Assembly: GCA_034509735.1 (NCBI GenBank)
Contig: JACGWO010000005.1
Span: forward strand, 20,697,264 to 20,761,263
Source: Sesamum alatum
Taxonomy: Eukaryota > Streptophyta > Magnoliopsida > Lamiales > Pedaliaceae
Length of the DNA stretch: 64,000 nucleotides
Reading direction: 5' to 3'
Part shown: in pieces, positions 54,358 through 64,000 of the stretch
Layout of the letters: every line of letters begins with the position of its first letter
Numbering within the stretch: position 1 is the first letter of the stretch
The notes under the pieces: model-generated
What the model was told of the DNA's origin: nothing
The model's input: the letters and a program-made list of their open reading frames with translations, nothing else
Database searches by the model: none
Translations under genes and position numbers: made by a program

Positions 54358-54830
54358 ACCTGTGTGTTATTATGATCATCACGTTTTCGTTTGTGTTCTG
54401 CAGTCATAATCCAATTAAACTGTTGAAGTATGTACAGACCGTTGACCAATGTACCAAGCAGATGAGGAATACCATCTTTGATAATGAAAAAAACCGTTTT
54501 TATTGATGGTAAATTCATATCCCTCCTTATCAAGGACCGGGATGGAAACAATATTTTTAATCATGCTAGGTACATAGAAACTGTCGTTCAGTACAATCCT
54601 AACATGACTACTAATGGCTAACTCTAGTGATCCTACGGCCTCCGCAGCAACGGCCTTGCCATCGCCTAGCCTCAGGATCATCTCATCCTTGTTTAGCCTT
54701 CTGCTTCTTTGCAGTGCCTGCAAATCATTGCAGATGTGAGCACCACACCTGGTATCCAATACCCATGAAGCATAATTAGTAATCATATTAACTTCAACCA
54801 CAAATATGACCTGGGTTGGAGAGGAGTTAT
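54315..54830 (-). pseudogene. E5a protease and pre-integrase
   Basis: SWVLDTRCGAHICND carries D-T-R at the active site, which would abolish aspartic protease function. The second unit has D-T-G at the same place. The frame continues to FYVPSMIKNIVSIPVLDKEG and then breaks at an A-run near 54487 before the integrase deletion. Confidence 0.83.
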
Positions 54831-55672
54831 GGGCACTCCCTCTTCCAATGCCCTTTCCCTCGGCAATGAATGCAGACATCATTTGCCTTGGACCGCTGAG
54901 AACCACGGGCCTTCCCTTTCCCTTTGCTTGGTCCAACCGGAGCAACAGGGACGCCTGGCGCACGAGCAGGGGCCACAACCGTCTTCCCTTTGCCCTTCTT
55001 TCTCTTCCAGCGTCCGGCCCTCTTGCCATTCGCCTTGGAGGTCGAAGCCTCTCCTATCAATACCGCCGGCGCCGACTTGTGGGTCGTTGCCTCATATTGG
55101 ACCAGCATGTTGATCAACTCATGAATAGACTTCTCAAGTCCGTTCATGTTATAGTTTACAACAAACGGGTCATAGGATGGAGGAAGCGACTGGAGGATGA
55201 CGTCAATGTACGTGTCATTGTTAAGCCCAGCTTTAAGGTCCTCGAGTTTCTCCACTAGGGAGAGCATCTTGATCCCAAGACTTTGTACAGACGCTCCTTC
55301 AGCAATCTTGGTGCCAAAGAATGCTTTTGTGGCGGCATATCTAATATGCCTATCCGGAACCGCATAAACCTCGTTCATGCGGAGCATTATGGCGGAGACG
55401 TTGTCCAGCCTCTCATACTGCTTCTGGATGTCGTTAGACATCGAAGCCAGTATGATACTGCGTACTTTCCGGTTGTCCTCATGCTATTTCTCGAACGTCA
55501 AACGTTCTTCAGGCGTGGACCCCTCCGGTAAGTTGCTCGGTGGCGGCTCGTCCAAGACGTAGCCTTGGTTCTCGAAACCGAGGACAATCCTTAGGTTTCT
55601 CAGCCAGTCCGAGTAGTTCGTTCTGTTGAATTTGTTAGTCTCGAGAATCATGGTTAATGGGTTCTTAGACAT
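54827..55672 (-). pseudogene. E5a copia Gag with zinc knuckle
   Basis: ATG at 55672 (MSKNPL). TAG at about 55484 stands where E3 has Trp. The frame then reopens (54827-55441) through KAFFGTKIAEG, VILQSLPPSYDPFVVNYN, a Lys/Gly-rich region and the complete knuckle CIHCRGKGHWKREC. A frameshift right after the knuckle leads to protease. Apart from the stop and the shift the Gag looks well preserved. Confidence 0.86.
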
Positions 55673-57396
55673 ATCTACATTAATGAAAATGTAAAGCAGA
55701 AATTAGCAGATGATGGTAATATTATTGTTCAAGTTGAAGACTTGGTCTTTTAGTCTTTAACCTTCCCACTATTTATACGAAAGTCCGCCACTCTCAAGCG
55801 GAGTTTCGGGAAACCATTTCCTAGTGGGCTTGGGATCCACAAGCGTAATCTCCATGCCCCGCTTTTACGATTCACATGAAGAAGACCTCGTGGGAGATAT
55901 CCAATATCATTCTCATCCAATGAGATTCCCAAGATATTTTGCCTCACCTATTCGCATGGTTCCGAGGACTCCAAGCGAACCATGTTACTCAGTGTTAGGC
56001 CCGACCCATCAACCAAATCATACCTCAAACTATCGGCCCCCACGACTCGTGAGACAGGGAAACAGCGAGCGCAGTCTTTTTGTTCACAACAATAGTGCAG
56101 CTTTCCCCTATTCCAAGTGTGCCACGACTCATGAGACCACACTTGGGTAGTGGTAGCTTCCTCACCACATTGCTGTGGATGGAAGGCTCGGACATACCAA
56201 AATACCATTTTGATCCAAGACCGTCCTGGGCCTAATATTTAATTTCGTCCAACCAAATGAGAGTTTAAGTGTGACCGAGACCTCATCACATTATGGTGTT
56301 TTAGCATGCATAAATATCCAATATTTAAAGCGATAAATAAAAAAAAACACGCCGCATGCATAAAACATAGCATACCCCTGTTAGGATGATCACAAGCCCA
56401 ACCTATGCGACCCACTGAGCCCGCAGTGAGTCTATGGTCTGTCTAGGGTGGTCCTAAATTATTAGAATAGTAATATACCCATTGCCATTCCAATGGGCCT
56501 TGTAGTGCTCTTATTTCACGCCTTGATGCTCCTCCTTGGGGTCTCCGACTCCAATTGCTTGTTAAAATATAAAACCCTCACAAATCCTATCTACTCTCAT
56601 TACAATTGAAAGTAATACATTGGTAACAAAGAAAACAAGCCTTAACATCATGAGGCTGATAATACGGGAGATGATAGTCCCAAAACAAGATGCACGCAGG
56701 CCCCACCCAACAGAAAATAAATGATCATACATTCATCTATACATAAGGTTTAGGGCTCTTATGATCATCCCATGTTGATTCCATCAACACACAAAACATA
56801 ATTATTCCAAATAATCATGCATAAATTCCAATGGATATTCCAAATACCCAAGTGATGTCCAACATCACAAAAGCATAAATGTACAAATAATAGGCAAAAT
56901 TCAAATTTTAAATTTAATGGACATTTTAAACAATGCATCCAATGCATGTATTAATCACAAATTAATTAAGCAAATTTAATCCAAGGAATAATCCAATTAT
57001 TCCAAAATAAAAAATGCAAAATTAATATATTTTCAGAATATTGTGCAGAAAATACAGAAAATCGAATTTTCCGGAAAAAGTCGAAAAACGGCACAAAACG
57101 GCCCAGCCGTTGTGCTGGCCGCCCACGCGCGCGCAGGCGGGCCGCTGCCGATGGATCCCAATTTTTTTTTTTTTTTTTTCAAAACTGTTTCAGCATAATA
57201 ACATTAATATTATTCTGAAAATAAGCATGCAATTTTAGATCCAATCTAACAAAATTAAGCATGCCAAAAGTCCATTAAATCCAAACAATTGAATCATCAT
57301 ATTATTCATATATTTATGTAATCTAACATGCCAATAAAGCCATTTAAAAGCAAGTAGATCATGCCAAACACATAGATCTATGCCCCTTACATCGAA
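55673..57396 (-). other. E5a leader (~1.7 kb)
   Basis: Untranslated. It has the shared CGTAAAAGCGGGGCAT region next to gag, AT-rich middle parts, and a much reduced GC-rich remnant (57110-57150, with CCCACGCGCGCGCAGGC) next to a 19-bp T run (57161-57179). Confidence 0.7.
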
Positions 57397-57412
57397 CCGG
57401 GCTCTGATACCA
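57397..57412 (-). other. E5a primer-binding site
   Basis: Minus-strand TGGTATCAGAGCCCGG, two bases inside the central LTR. It is identical to the E3 site. Confidence 0.9.
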
Positions 57413-57414
57413 CT

Positions 57415-59642
57415 TGAAGGACAAAGCGGATCCGCCCGGGGAGCGCGAGCGGAAGCGAGAAAGCGTGGAAAGTGCGTAAATTTAAATCAAATTCAAAATA
57501 CGAATTACAAGAGGTGTACCCTTGGGTGCTCAACCGGGCGTTCGATGTAGGATATGTAAATATTGAAAATATATATTTAAACACATAGGGCATAGATATA
57601 TAAATGAAATCAGTCAAAGCGTAATAAACCGTTACCTTTGATTGTTTAGCGTATGCTCCCGGCTACTAGCGTTGTTCCTTCTCCGGAATGCTCACGAAAT
57701 CCAAACGTATGGATTCTCCAAAGATGATCCACACCACACCAGAAGAAACACACGTTCTTCTTGCTAGAAAAGAATGGGTTTAGGAAGGAATCGGTTTAAG
57801 AGAAGAACACTATGAATTAGTGTTCTCTTAAACTTACTTTGTTCTTCTTCTTGATTCAAAATCAAGTGAAGAACACAAGTGTAAGAGAGGGAGAGAGCAC
57901 GAAAATTGAGAGAGAGGAGAGGATTTTTGTCTTCTCTTTTTCCTAGAAAAAGATGAATAATGAATCACTTATGCTTGGTGTTGTATATTCTAATATATAT
58001 ACATAATTAATGTGATTATTGGAATGTATCTAGGTTCATCCAAGGATGTCTAGATTCATTCCAATCAATCACCATCAATTCTTCAATCAAGCCTACCAAA
58101 ATTTATGGTATGATCAAATCATACCAAAAGGGAAAAGCTTGATTGGAGTTGATTTGTCTCTTTCCAAAAGAGATAAGTCAACATACCACCTAGCATGAAA
58201 ACATGGCTGATTTTGCTTCCTCCAAGGGAGCGTGTCGGCCATGTTTGATTAAGGAAAGAAGTCCAACTTCTCCCCATTCCAAATTAGGAATTATTTCTCC
58301 TCTCGGGTATAATTTAACGGACCGAGTTTTATCGTAATCCAATTACGACGAACCCAACATTAAATCCAATTTAATGTCCATTTAAATTATTCCTGTTGAT
58401 CTTTTAATCCAATTAAAAGATCCAACGTCTCAACGTCTCAACTTTCCATATTTAATGAAAAATCCAATTTACAGATTAAACGGAAACCCGATACAATATC
58501 GGCCGGTCCATCCAATGGACTTTCCCTTAAGTAATCCAATTACTTATTTTATCCTTCGAGATTGACTCCAAGTCGATCTCTCAAACCTCCTCGGTGATTT
58601 GTGTGTGACCCTTTAGGTTCACCCTCAGCTAGACTTGGGCCCGTGTCCCACAAGGGCCCGTTACCATGGGTGGCCGTCTAGCAACGGTCCATGGCACTAG
58701 AGACTAGGTGAATTGGCGTGAACATTTAGGCGCCGATTCCGTATGGGTACGATCCTTCCGTCTACCGTCTCCCGGCCTTAGTCTAGGTATGGAATTGGGC
58801 GTCGGTTCCCATCCTTGACTAGGCATCTATGCTTAATACTCGAGACCACGTATGCTTCATTGCGTCGACACATGAAACCATTCCTTATTCGACCAACCAC
58901 TGTGGCCACAGCTTCAAACAGCATGAACGTGTCTCCGAGTGCATAGGAGATACCTCTGTCACATACTGACAGGGGACGGATCCTCTTCTTGGAATCCATC
59001 GTCCTCGCTACACATTCCGACTGCACTGGACAAGGCTTATAATAATCATCTTACAGAATGATTACCTCTCGCCAGATCCAAGATACAGCCGTCTTGTGCA
59101 CGCGACTGCCATGATCCCTCAAGTCTCACGATTACTCCCGTACTATCGGAACCGGGGAAAATCAATCATACCGACCAAGCCTCCAAGGCTTCCATATGAT
59201 GATTCCCGCGAGTCAGTCCAGTCGGCTCGACCCCAGTCGACCAACCCATCAAGATCGTGTAGGCGTCCCACGCCTGTCGCCGATGAAACACGGCACTCAT
59301 CTAATGAACACGACTCTTGACGCAAGTCTCAATAGGACTCTCGATGCCCTGTCTCGAGATCCTCGACTTGGAATGTTTCAGACCCAACCCTTAACCAGTT
59401 GGTTTCATGACCACCGTCCAATGAGTGGCCCAACTGCACGAGTTGTTATCCATGGTCTGTGGGCTTTGTTGCGATATAAGTTAAACACCATTTTAACAAA
59501 TGCAAGATGAGCGCAACAAAGAAGGTACCATTGGTGACGAACATCATCTTATTCATCACATAATAATATTACATTTACATCAAGTTGTCAGATAGGTTAC
59601 AAATCGCCAAACCTATTGGCTTTCGGGTCACCTATTCTAGCA
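57415..59642 (-). repeat. E5 central LTR shared by two internal regions
   Basis: Minus-strand TGCTAGAATAGGTGACC (59642) to TTGTCCTTCA (57415), 2,228 bp. The primer-binding site of unit a lies on its low-coordinate side and the polypurine tract of unit b on its high-coordinate side. It differs from the outer LTR at scattered positions and retains the segment lost there. Confidence 0.92.
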
Positions 59643-60353
59643 ATCTCCCACTTGACCTAAAGCCAATCACCCATTGACCTCGAACCTCTTATTCAGATGG
59701 TGAGTATGGGCAACTTGCGACATGGACTTAGCAAGTGGATCTGCTATGTTTTCTGCGGAGCTGACTCGGTCCAACCGAACGTCAGTCCTGCTATCCATCT
59801 CTCAAGTAGATGGTAGCGTCTAAGAAATATGCTTGGATCGTGATGAGATCTCGGTTCCTTTGCTAGCGCTGTCGCCCCGTTGTTAATCATAAAAGATAAT
59901 TACAGGCTTAGCAATGCTAGGTACTACATCCAACCCTTGGATGTAGCTCATCAACCAAACCACTCCTTAGCAGCTTCCAAAGCCGCTATGCATTCAAAAC
60001 TCTATGGTGGAGTCCGTCGTGGTAGCCTACTTGGAAACTCTTCCAAGTAACCACGCCACCATTTAGTCTAAATACAAAAACCAAATTGAGACTTGGCATC
60101 TTCGTCATCCGACTGGAAGCTAGTGTCGCTATTAGCCTTCCAGTATCAACTCTCCACCACGTAGATCAAGAACATGTCCTTAGTCCTTTTTCAGGTACTT
60201 CAGGATAGTCTTGACTGCACTCCAGTGTGCCTTCCCGGCACACGACTGATATCAACTAGTTACGCTCAAAGCGAAAGCCACATCAAGTCTAGTGCACTGA
60301 ACAACATACTGTATGCTGCCTACGGCTGAAGCATAGGGATGTCCTACATCCGT
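59643..60353 (-). pseudogene. E5b RNase H region, degenerate
   Basis: Near-identical to 52037-52735, with single-base differences (for example an extra A in GTTAATCATAAAAG near 59884). It is broken at the same places, so most damage predates the duplication. Confidence 0.65.
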
Positions 60354-61264
60354 TTAAGTTTCCTCATCAGCCTTAGGAGACTGCTTCTTGGATAACTTAA
60401 TTTCATGCCTCATATACGAGGACTGGGCCATTCCTAACGTCCTTCTAGATCTATCCCTGTAGATCTTGATGCCAAGGATGTAGTATGCCTCGCCCATATC
60501 CTTCATAGAGAATTGCGTTGACAACCAAGCTTTAGTGGTACCAAACATCTTAGCGTCATTCCCAATGAGCAAGATGTCATCCACGTAAAGCACCAGAAAC
60601 GCAACTGAGCTCCCACTGATCTTCTTGTATACACAAGGATCGGACTCGTTCTTGATGAAATCATATCCCCGTATGACTTCATCAAAACGTATGTTCCAGC
60701 TTCGGGAAGCTTGTTTGAGGCCATAGATGGACCTTTAGAGACGGCAGACCTTCTGCTCTTCTCAACAGTTGTGAAACCTTCCGGCTGATCTATATAGATC
60801 TCTTCCTCTACGAAACCGTTGAGGAAGGCCGTTTTCACGTCCATCTGCCATATTTCATAGTCATACCATGCTGCTATGGCAAGCAGTATCCGAATGGACT
60901 TGGCCATTGCTACGGGCGAGTAGGTTTCCTCAAAATCGACCCCGGGTCGTTGAGTGTAACCTTTCGCCACAAGCCTGGCTTTGAAGGTTGTAACCTCCCC
61001 GTTAGCTCCAAGCTTACGTTTGTAGACCTATTTACACCCTACGGGTTTAACCCTTTTGGGTGAATCTACTAGGATCCAAACCTTGTTTGTACCCATCGAG
61101 TCCATCTCGGATTTCATGGCCTCAAGCCACTTGTCCGAATCGATGTCCGACATCGCTTCTCCGTATGTCTTTGGATCATTATCCAACTGACCGGTCAGGC
61201 CCAGAAATCCAATACCTATCAGGTGCATGGGATACTCTGGCCGACCTACGGAGGACTGGAACAA
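60354..61264 (-). pseudogene. E5b reverse transcriptase, broken
   Basis: Pieces at 61028-61264, 60503-60970 and 60354-60593 mirror unit a: same TAG for Trp after VGCK (about 61028), same shift after GFTTVEK, intact LYVDDILLIGNDAK, same QSSYM-RHEIKL deletion. An extra T near 60360 shortens the last frame relative to unit a. Confidence 0.84.
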
Positions 61265-61968
61265 TATCAGTGGGAACCACTGGCTCAGATGTCACTGCCG
61301 CCTCATGGGGTACCTCACTTGATTCCTCAAGGAGTACCTCATCGCATCGACTATCCGATGGAAGACCTTTTTCCAAGAACACTGTGTTTCGTGAGACAAA
61401 AACCTTTTGCTCGGAGGGATCATAGAAATAATACCCCGCAGTTTCTTTCGGATAGCCGATGAACCTGCATAAACTAGACCTCGAGTCCAATTTATCTCCC
61501 ACTAATCTCTTGACATATGCGGGGCAACCCCACACTTTCAAGTATTTGTAGGAGGCAGGCTTGCCATGCCATATCTCATATGGCGTCTGGGATACCTTTT
61601 TAGATGGCGCCAAGTTCAAAACTTTGGCCGCCGTCTCAAGAGCGTATCCCCAGAAGGAAAGGGGTAGTTCGGTAAAAACTCATCATGGATCGGACCATGT
61701 CCAACAAGGTTCGATTCCTCCTTTCAGACACACCATTAAGCTGCGGTGTTCCAGGAGGGGTCCACTGAGAGAGAATCCCATTCTCTTTTAGATAATCAGT
61801 GAACTCACCACTCAAATACTCTCCACCTCGGTCCGACCGAAGGGCTTTGATCTTTCGACCGGTTTGGTTCTCTACTTCAAGTCTGTATTCCTTAAACCTT
61901 CCAAAGGCTTCAGACTTGTACCTCATCAGGTAAACATAACCATACCGTGAGTGATCATCGCATGCCAA
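61179..61968 (-). pseudogene. E5b integrase, truncated and frameshifted
   Basis: Starts at DDHSRYGYVYLM (61968) with the same upstream deletion as unit a. An extra A in a run near 61675 (GGTAAAAACTC, against GGTAAAACTC in unit a) splits the frame after SMMSF. The linker frame resumes at 61619, and a further shift lies near 61210. Confidence 0.83.
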
Positions 61969-62411
61969 ACCTGTGCGTTATTATGATCATCACGTTTTCG
62001 TTTGTGTTCTGCAGTCATAATCCAATTAAACTGTTGAAGTATGTACAGACCGTTGACCAATGTACCAAGCAGATGAGGAATACCATCTTTGATAATGAAA
62101 AAACCGTTTTTATTGATGGTAAATTCATATCCCTCCTTATCAAGGACCGGGATGGAAACAATGTTTTTAATCATGCTAGGTACATAGAAACTGTCGTTCA
62201 GTACAATCCTAACATGACTACTAATGGCTAACTCTAGTGATCCTACGGCCTCCGCAGCAACGGCCTTGCCATCGCCTAGCCTCAGGATCATCTCATCCTT
62301 GTTTAGCCTTCTGCTTCTTTGCAGTGCCTGCAAATCATTGCAGATGTGAGCACCACACCCGGTATCCAATACCCATGAAGCATAATTAGTAATCATATTA
62401 ACTTCAACCAC
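61926..62411 (-). pseudogene. E5b protease and pre-integrase
   Basis: SWVLDTGCGAHICND has the canonical D-T-G, and the frame stays open through the pre-integrase start to HAMITHG, where the integrase deletion lies. One A fewer than unit a near 62100 keeps this frame open, so this copy is the better preserved for this domain. Confidence 0.84.
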
Positions 62412-63281
62412 AAATACACCTGGGTTGGAGAGGAGTTATGGGCACTCCCTCTTCCAATGCCCTTTCCCTCGGCAATGAATGCAGACATCATTTGCCTTGG
62501 ACCGCTGAGAACCATGGGCCTTCCCTTTCCCTTTGCTTGGTCCAACCGGAGCAACAGGGACGCCTGGCGCACGAGCAGGGGCCACAACCGTCTTCCCTTT
62601 GCCCTTCTTCCTCTTCCAGCGTCCGGCCCTCTTGCCATTCGCCTTGGAGGTCGAAGCCTCTCCTATCAATACCGCCGGCGCCGACTTGTGGGTCGTTGCC
62701 TCGTATTGGACCAGCATGTTGATCAACTCATGAATAGACTTCTCAAGTCCGTTCATGTTATAGTTTACAACAAACGGGTCATAGGATGGAGGAAGCGACT
62801 AGAGGATGACGTCAATGTACGTGTCATTGTTAAGCCCAGCTTTAAGGTCCTCGAGTTTCTCCACTAGGGAGAGCATCTTGATCCCAAGACTTTGTACAGA
62901 CGCTCCTTCAGCAATCTTGGTGCCAAAAAATGCTTTTGTGGCGGCATATCTAATATGCCTATCCGGAACCGCATAAACCTCGTTCATGCGGAGCATTATG
63001 GCGGAGACGTTGTCCAGCCTCTCATACTGCTTCTGGATGTCGTTAGACATCGAAGCCAGTATGATACTGCGTACTTTTCGGTTGTCCTCATGCTATTTCT
63101 CGAACATCAAACGTTCTTCAGGCGTGGACCCCTCCGGTAAGTTGCTCGGTGGCGGCTCGTCCAAGACGTAGCCTTGGTTCTCAAAACCGAGGACAATCCT
63201 TATGTTTCTCAGCCAGTCCGAGTAGTTCGTTCTGTTGAATTTGTTAGTCTCGAGAATCATGGTTAATGGGTTCTTAGACAT
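62393..63281 (-). pseudogene. E5b copia Gag with zinc knuckle
   Basis: ATG at 63281. It has the same TAG for Trp at about 63093 as unit a, plus a private TAG at 62799-62801 (Gln in VILQSLPP). The knuckle CIHCRGKGHWKREC is intact (about 62440-62480). A frameshift separates it from protease, as in unit a. Confidence 0.85.
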
Positions 63282-64000
63282 ATCTACATTAATGAAAATG
63301 TAAAGCAGAAATTAGCAGATGATGGTAATATTATTGTTCAAGTTGAAGACTTGGTCTTTTAGTCTTTAACCTTCCCACTATTTATACGAAAGTCCGCCAC
63401 TCTCAAGCGGAGTTTCGGGAAACCATTTCCTAGTGGGCTTGGGATCCACAAGCGTAATCTCCATGCCCCGCTTTTACGATTCACATGAAGAAGACCTCGT
63501 GGGAGATATCCAATAGATTCTCATCCAATGAGATTCCCAAGATATTTTGCCTCACCTATTCGCATGGTTCCGAGGACTCCAAGCGAACCATGTTACTCAG
63601 TGTTAGGCCCGACCCATCAACCAAATCATACCTCAAACTGTCGGCCCCCACGACTCGTGAGACAGGGAAACAGCGAGCGCAGTCTTTTTGTTCACAACAA
63701 TAGTGCAGCTTTCCCCTATTCCAAGTGTGCCACGACTCATGAGACCACACTTGGGTAGTGGTAGCTTCCTCACCACATTGCTGTCGATGGAAGGCTCGGA
63801 CATACCAAAATACCATTTTGATCCAAGACCGTTCTGGGCCTAATATTTAATTTGGTCCAACCAAATGAGAGTTTAAGTGTGACCGAGACCTCATCACATT
63901 ATGGTGTTTTAGCATGCATAAATATCCAATATTTAAAGCGATAAATAAAAAAAAACGCCGCATGCATAAAACATAGCATACCCCTGTTAGGATGATCACA
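63282..64000 (-). other. E5b leader, cut by window end
   Basis: Matches 55673-56390 almost base for base. The next LTR would be expected about 1 kb beyond the window. Confidence 0.8.

Larger units (their letters stand above)
49826..64000 (-). mobile_element. Copia element E5, tandem LTR-internal-LTR-internal
   Basis: LTR (49826-52036), internal region (52037-57414), LTR (57415-59642), then a second, nearly identical internal region from 59643 to the window end, all on the minus strand. The central LTR is bounded by a primer-binding site on one side and a polypurine tract on the other. It thus serves as 5' LTR of one unit and 3' LTR of the next. Nothing like an empty flank or target duplication lies between the units. 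The outer left end cuts E4 gag; the right end is outside the window. Confidence 0.93.

Noticed and set aside
51536..59510. Recurrent 60-104 codon frames in LTRs, repeated at 22005, 25572, 51589 and 59196
   Set aside because: They recur because the LTRs are copies of one family. Stops and indels vary freely, and similar frames exist on both strands.

Overview
This window looks like nuclear DNA of a flowering plant (probably a eudicot, which the sequence cannot settle). It appears to consist entirely of transposable elements inserted into one another. Evidence: En/Spm (CACTA) transposase genes with introns, DUF4283-type LINEs, Ty1/copia elements with ~2 kb LTRs and initiator-Met tRNA primer sites, a Ty3/gypsy LTR with a tRNA-Asp primer site, and hAT, Mutator-like and MITE insertions with target duplications. 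I found no host gene, rRNA, tRNA or CRISPR array. Almost every coding region is broken by stops, frameshifts or deletions.

Layout. (1) 1-12835: a near-complete CACTA element on + (TNP2-like and Transposase_24-like genes, right terminus at 8585), an 87-bp direct repeat, then the 5' half of a second copy on the minus strand ending in a CACTA terminus at 12835. Together they form a >4 kb inverted repeat around a ~4.4 kb spacer. (2) 13229-19157: LINE remains, namely a minus-strand 3' fragment and a plus-strand element (ORF1 and ORF2 endonuclease plus RT). The plus-strand LINE is split by a 1,337-bp hAT-like element (8-bp duplication, itself carrying a MITE) and a 642-bp Mutator-like element (9-bp duplication). 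(3) 19158-31640: copia element E1, cutting the LINE RT. Its 5' LTR is interrupted by a 9.2-kb LTR array with a GATCC duplication. The array is three tandem LTR copies joined at TTAGA, and two of them carry the same nested solo LTR flanked by GGTTT. (4) 31641-47056: copia element E2 (+), split by a nearly complete minus-strand copia element E3 (35323-45130, AGAAA duplication). (5) 47057-49825: Ty3/gypsy element E4, with a Mutator-like element carrying a GC-rich passenger in its LTR. (6) 49826-64000: minus-strand copia E5 arranged LTR-internal-LTR-internal, a tandem element sharing a central LTR and running off the window.

Inferred order of insertion: the LINE, then E1 into the LINE, the LTR array and E2 into E1, E3 and E4 into E2, and the MULE and E5 into E4. 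The copia families are related: they share LTR ends, gag and RT, a conserved ~50-base LTR block and a TTGACT/AGTCAA cluster upstream of the TATA box in several LTRs. The most unusual structures are the CACTA inverted repeat (a possible hairpin-RNA source), the microhomology-joined LTR array, the GC-rich stem-loop clusters in copia leaders, and the tandem E5 element.
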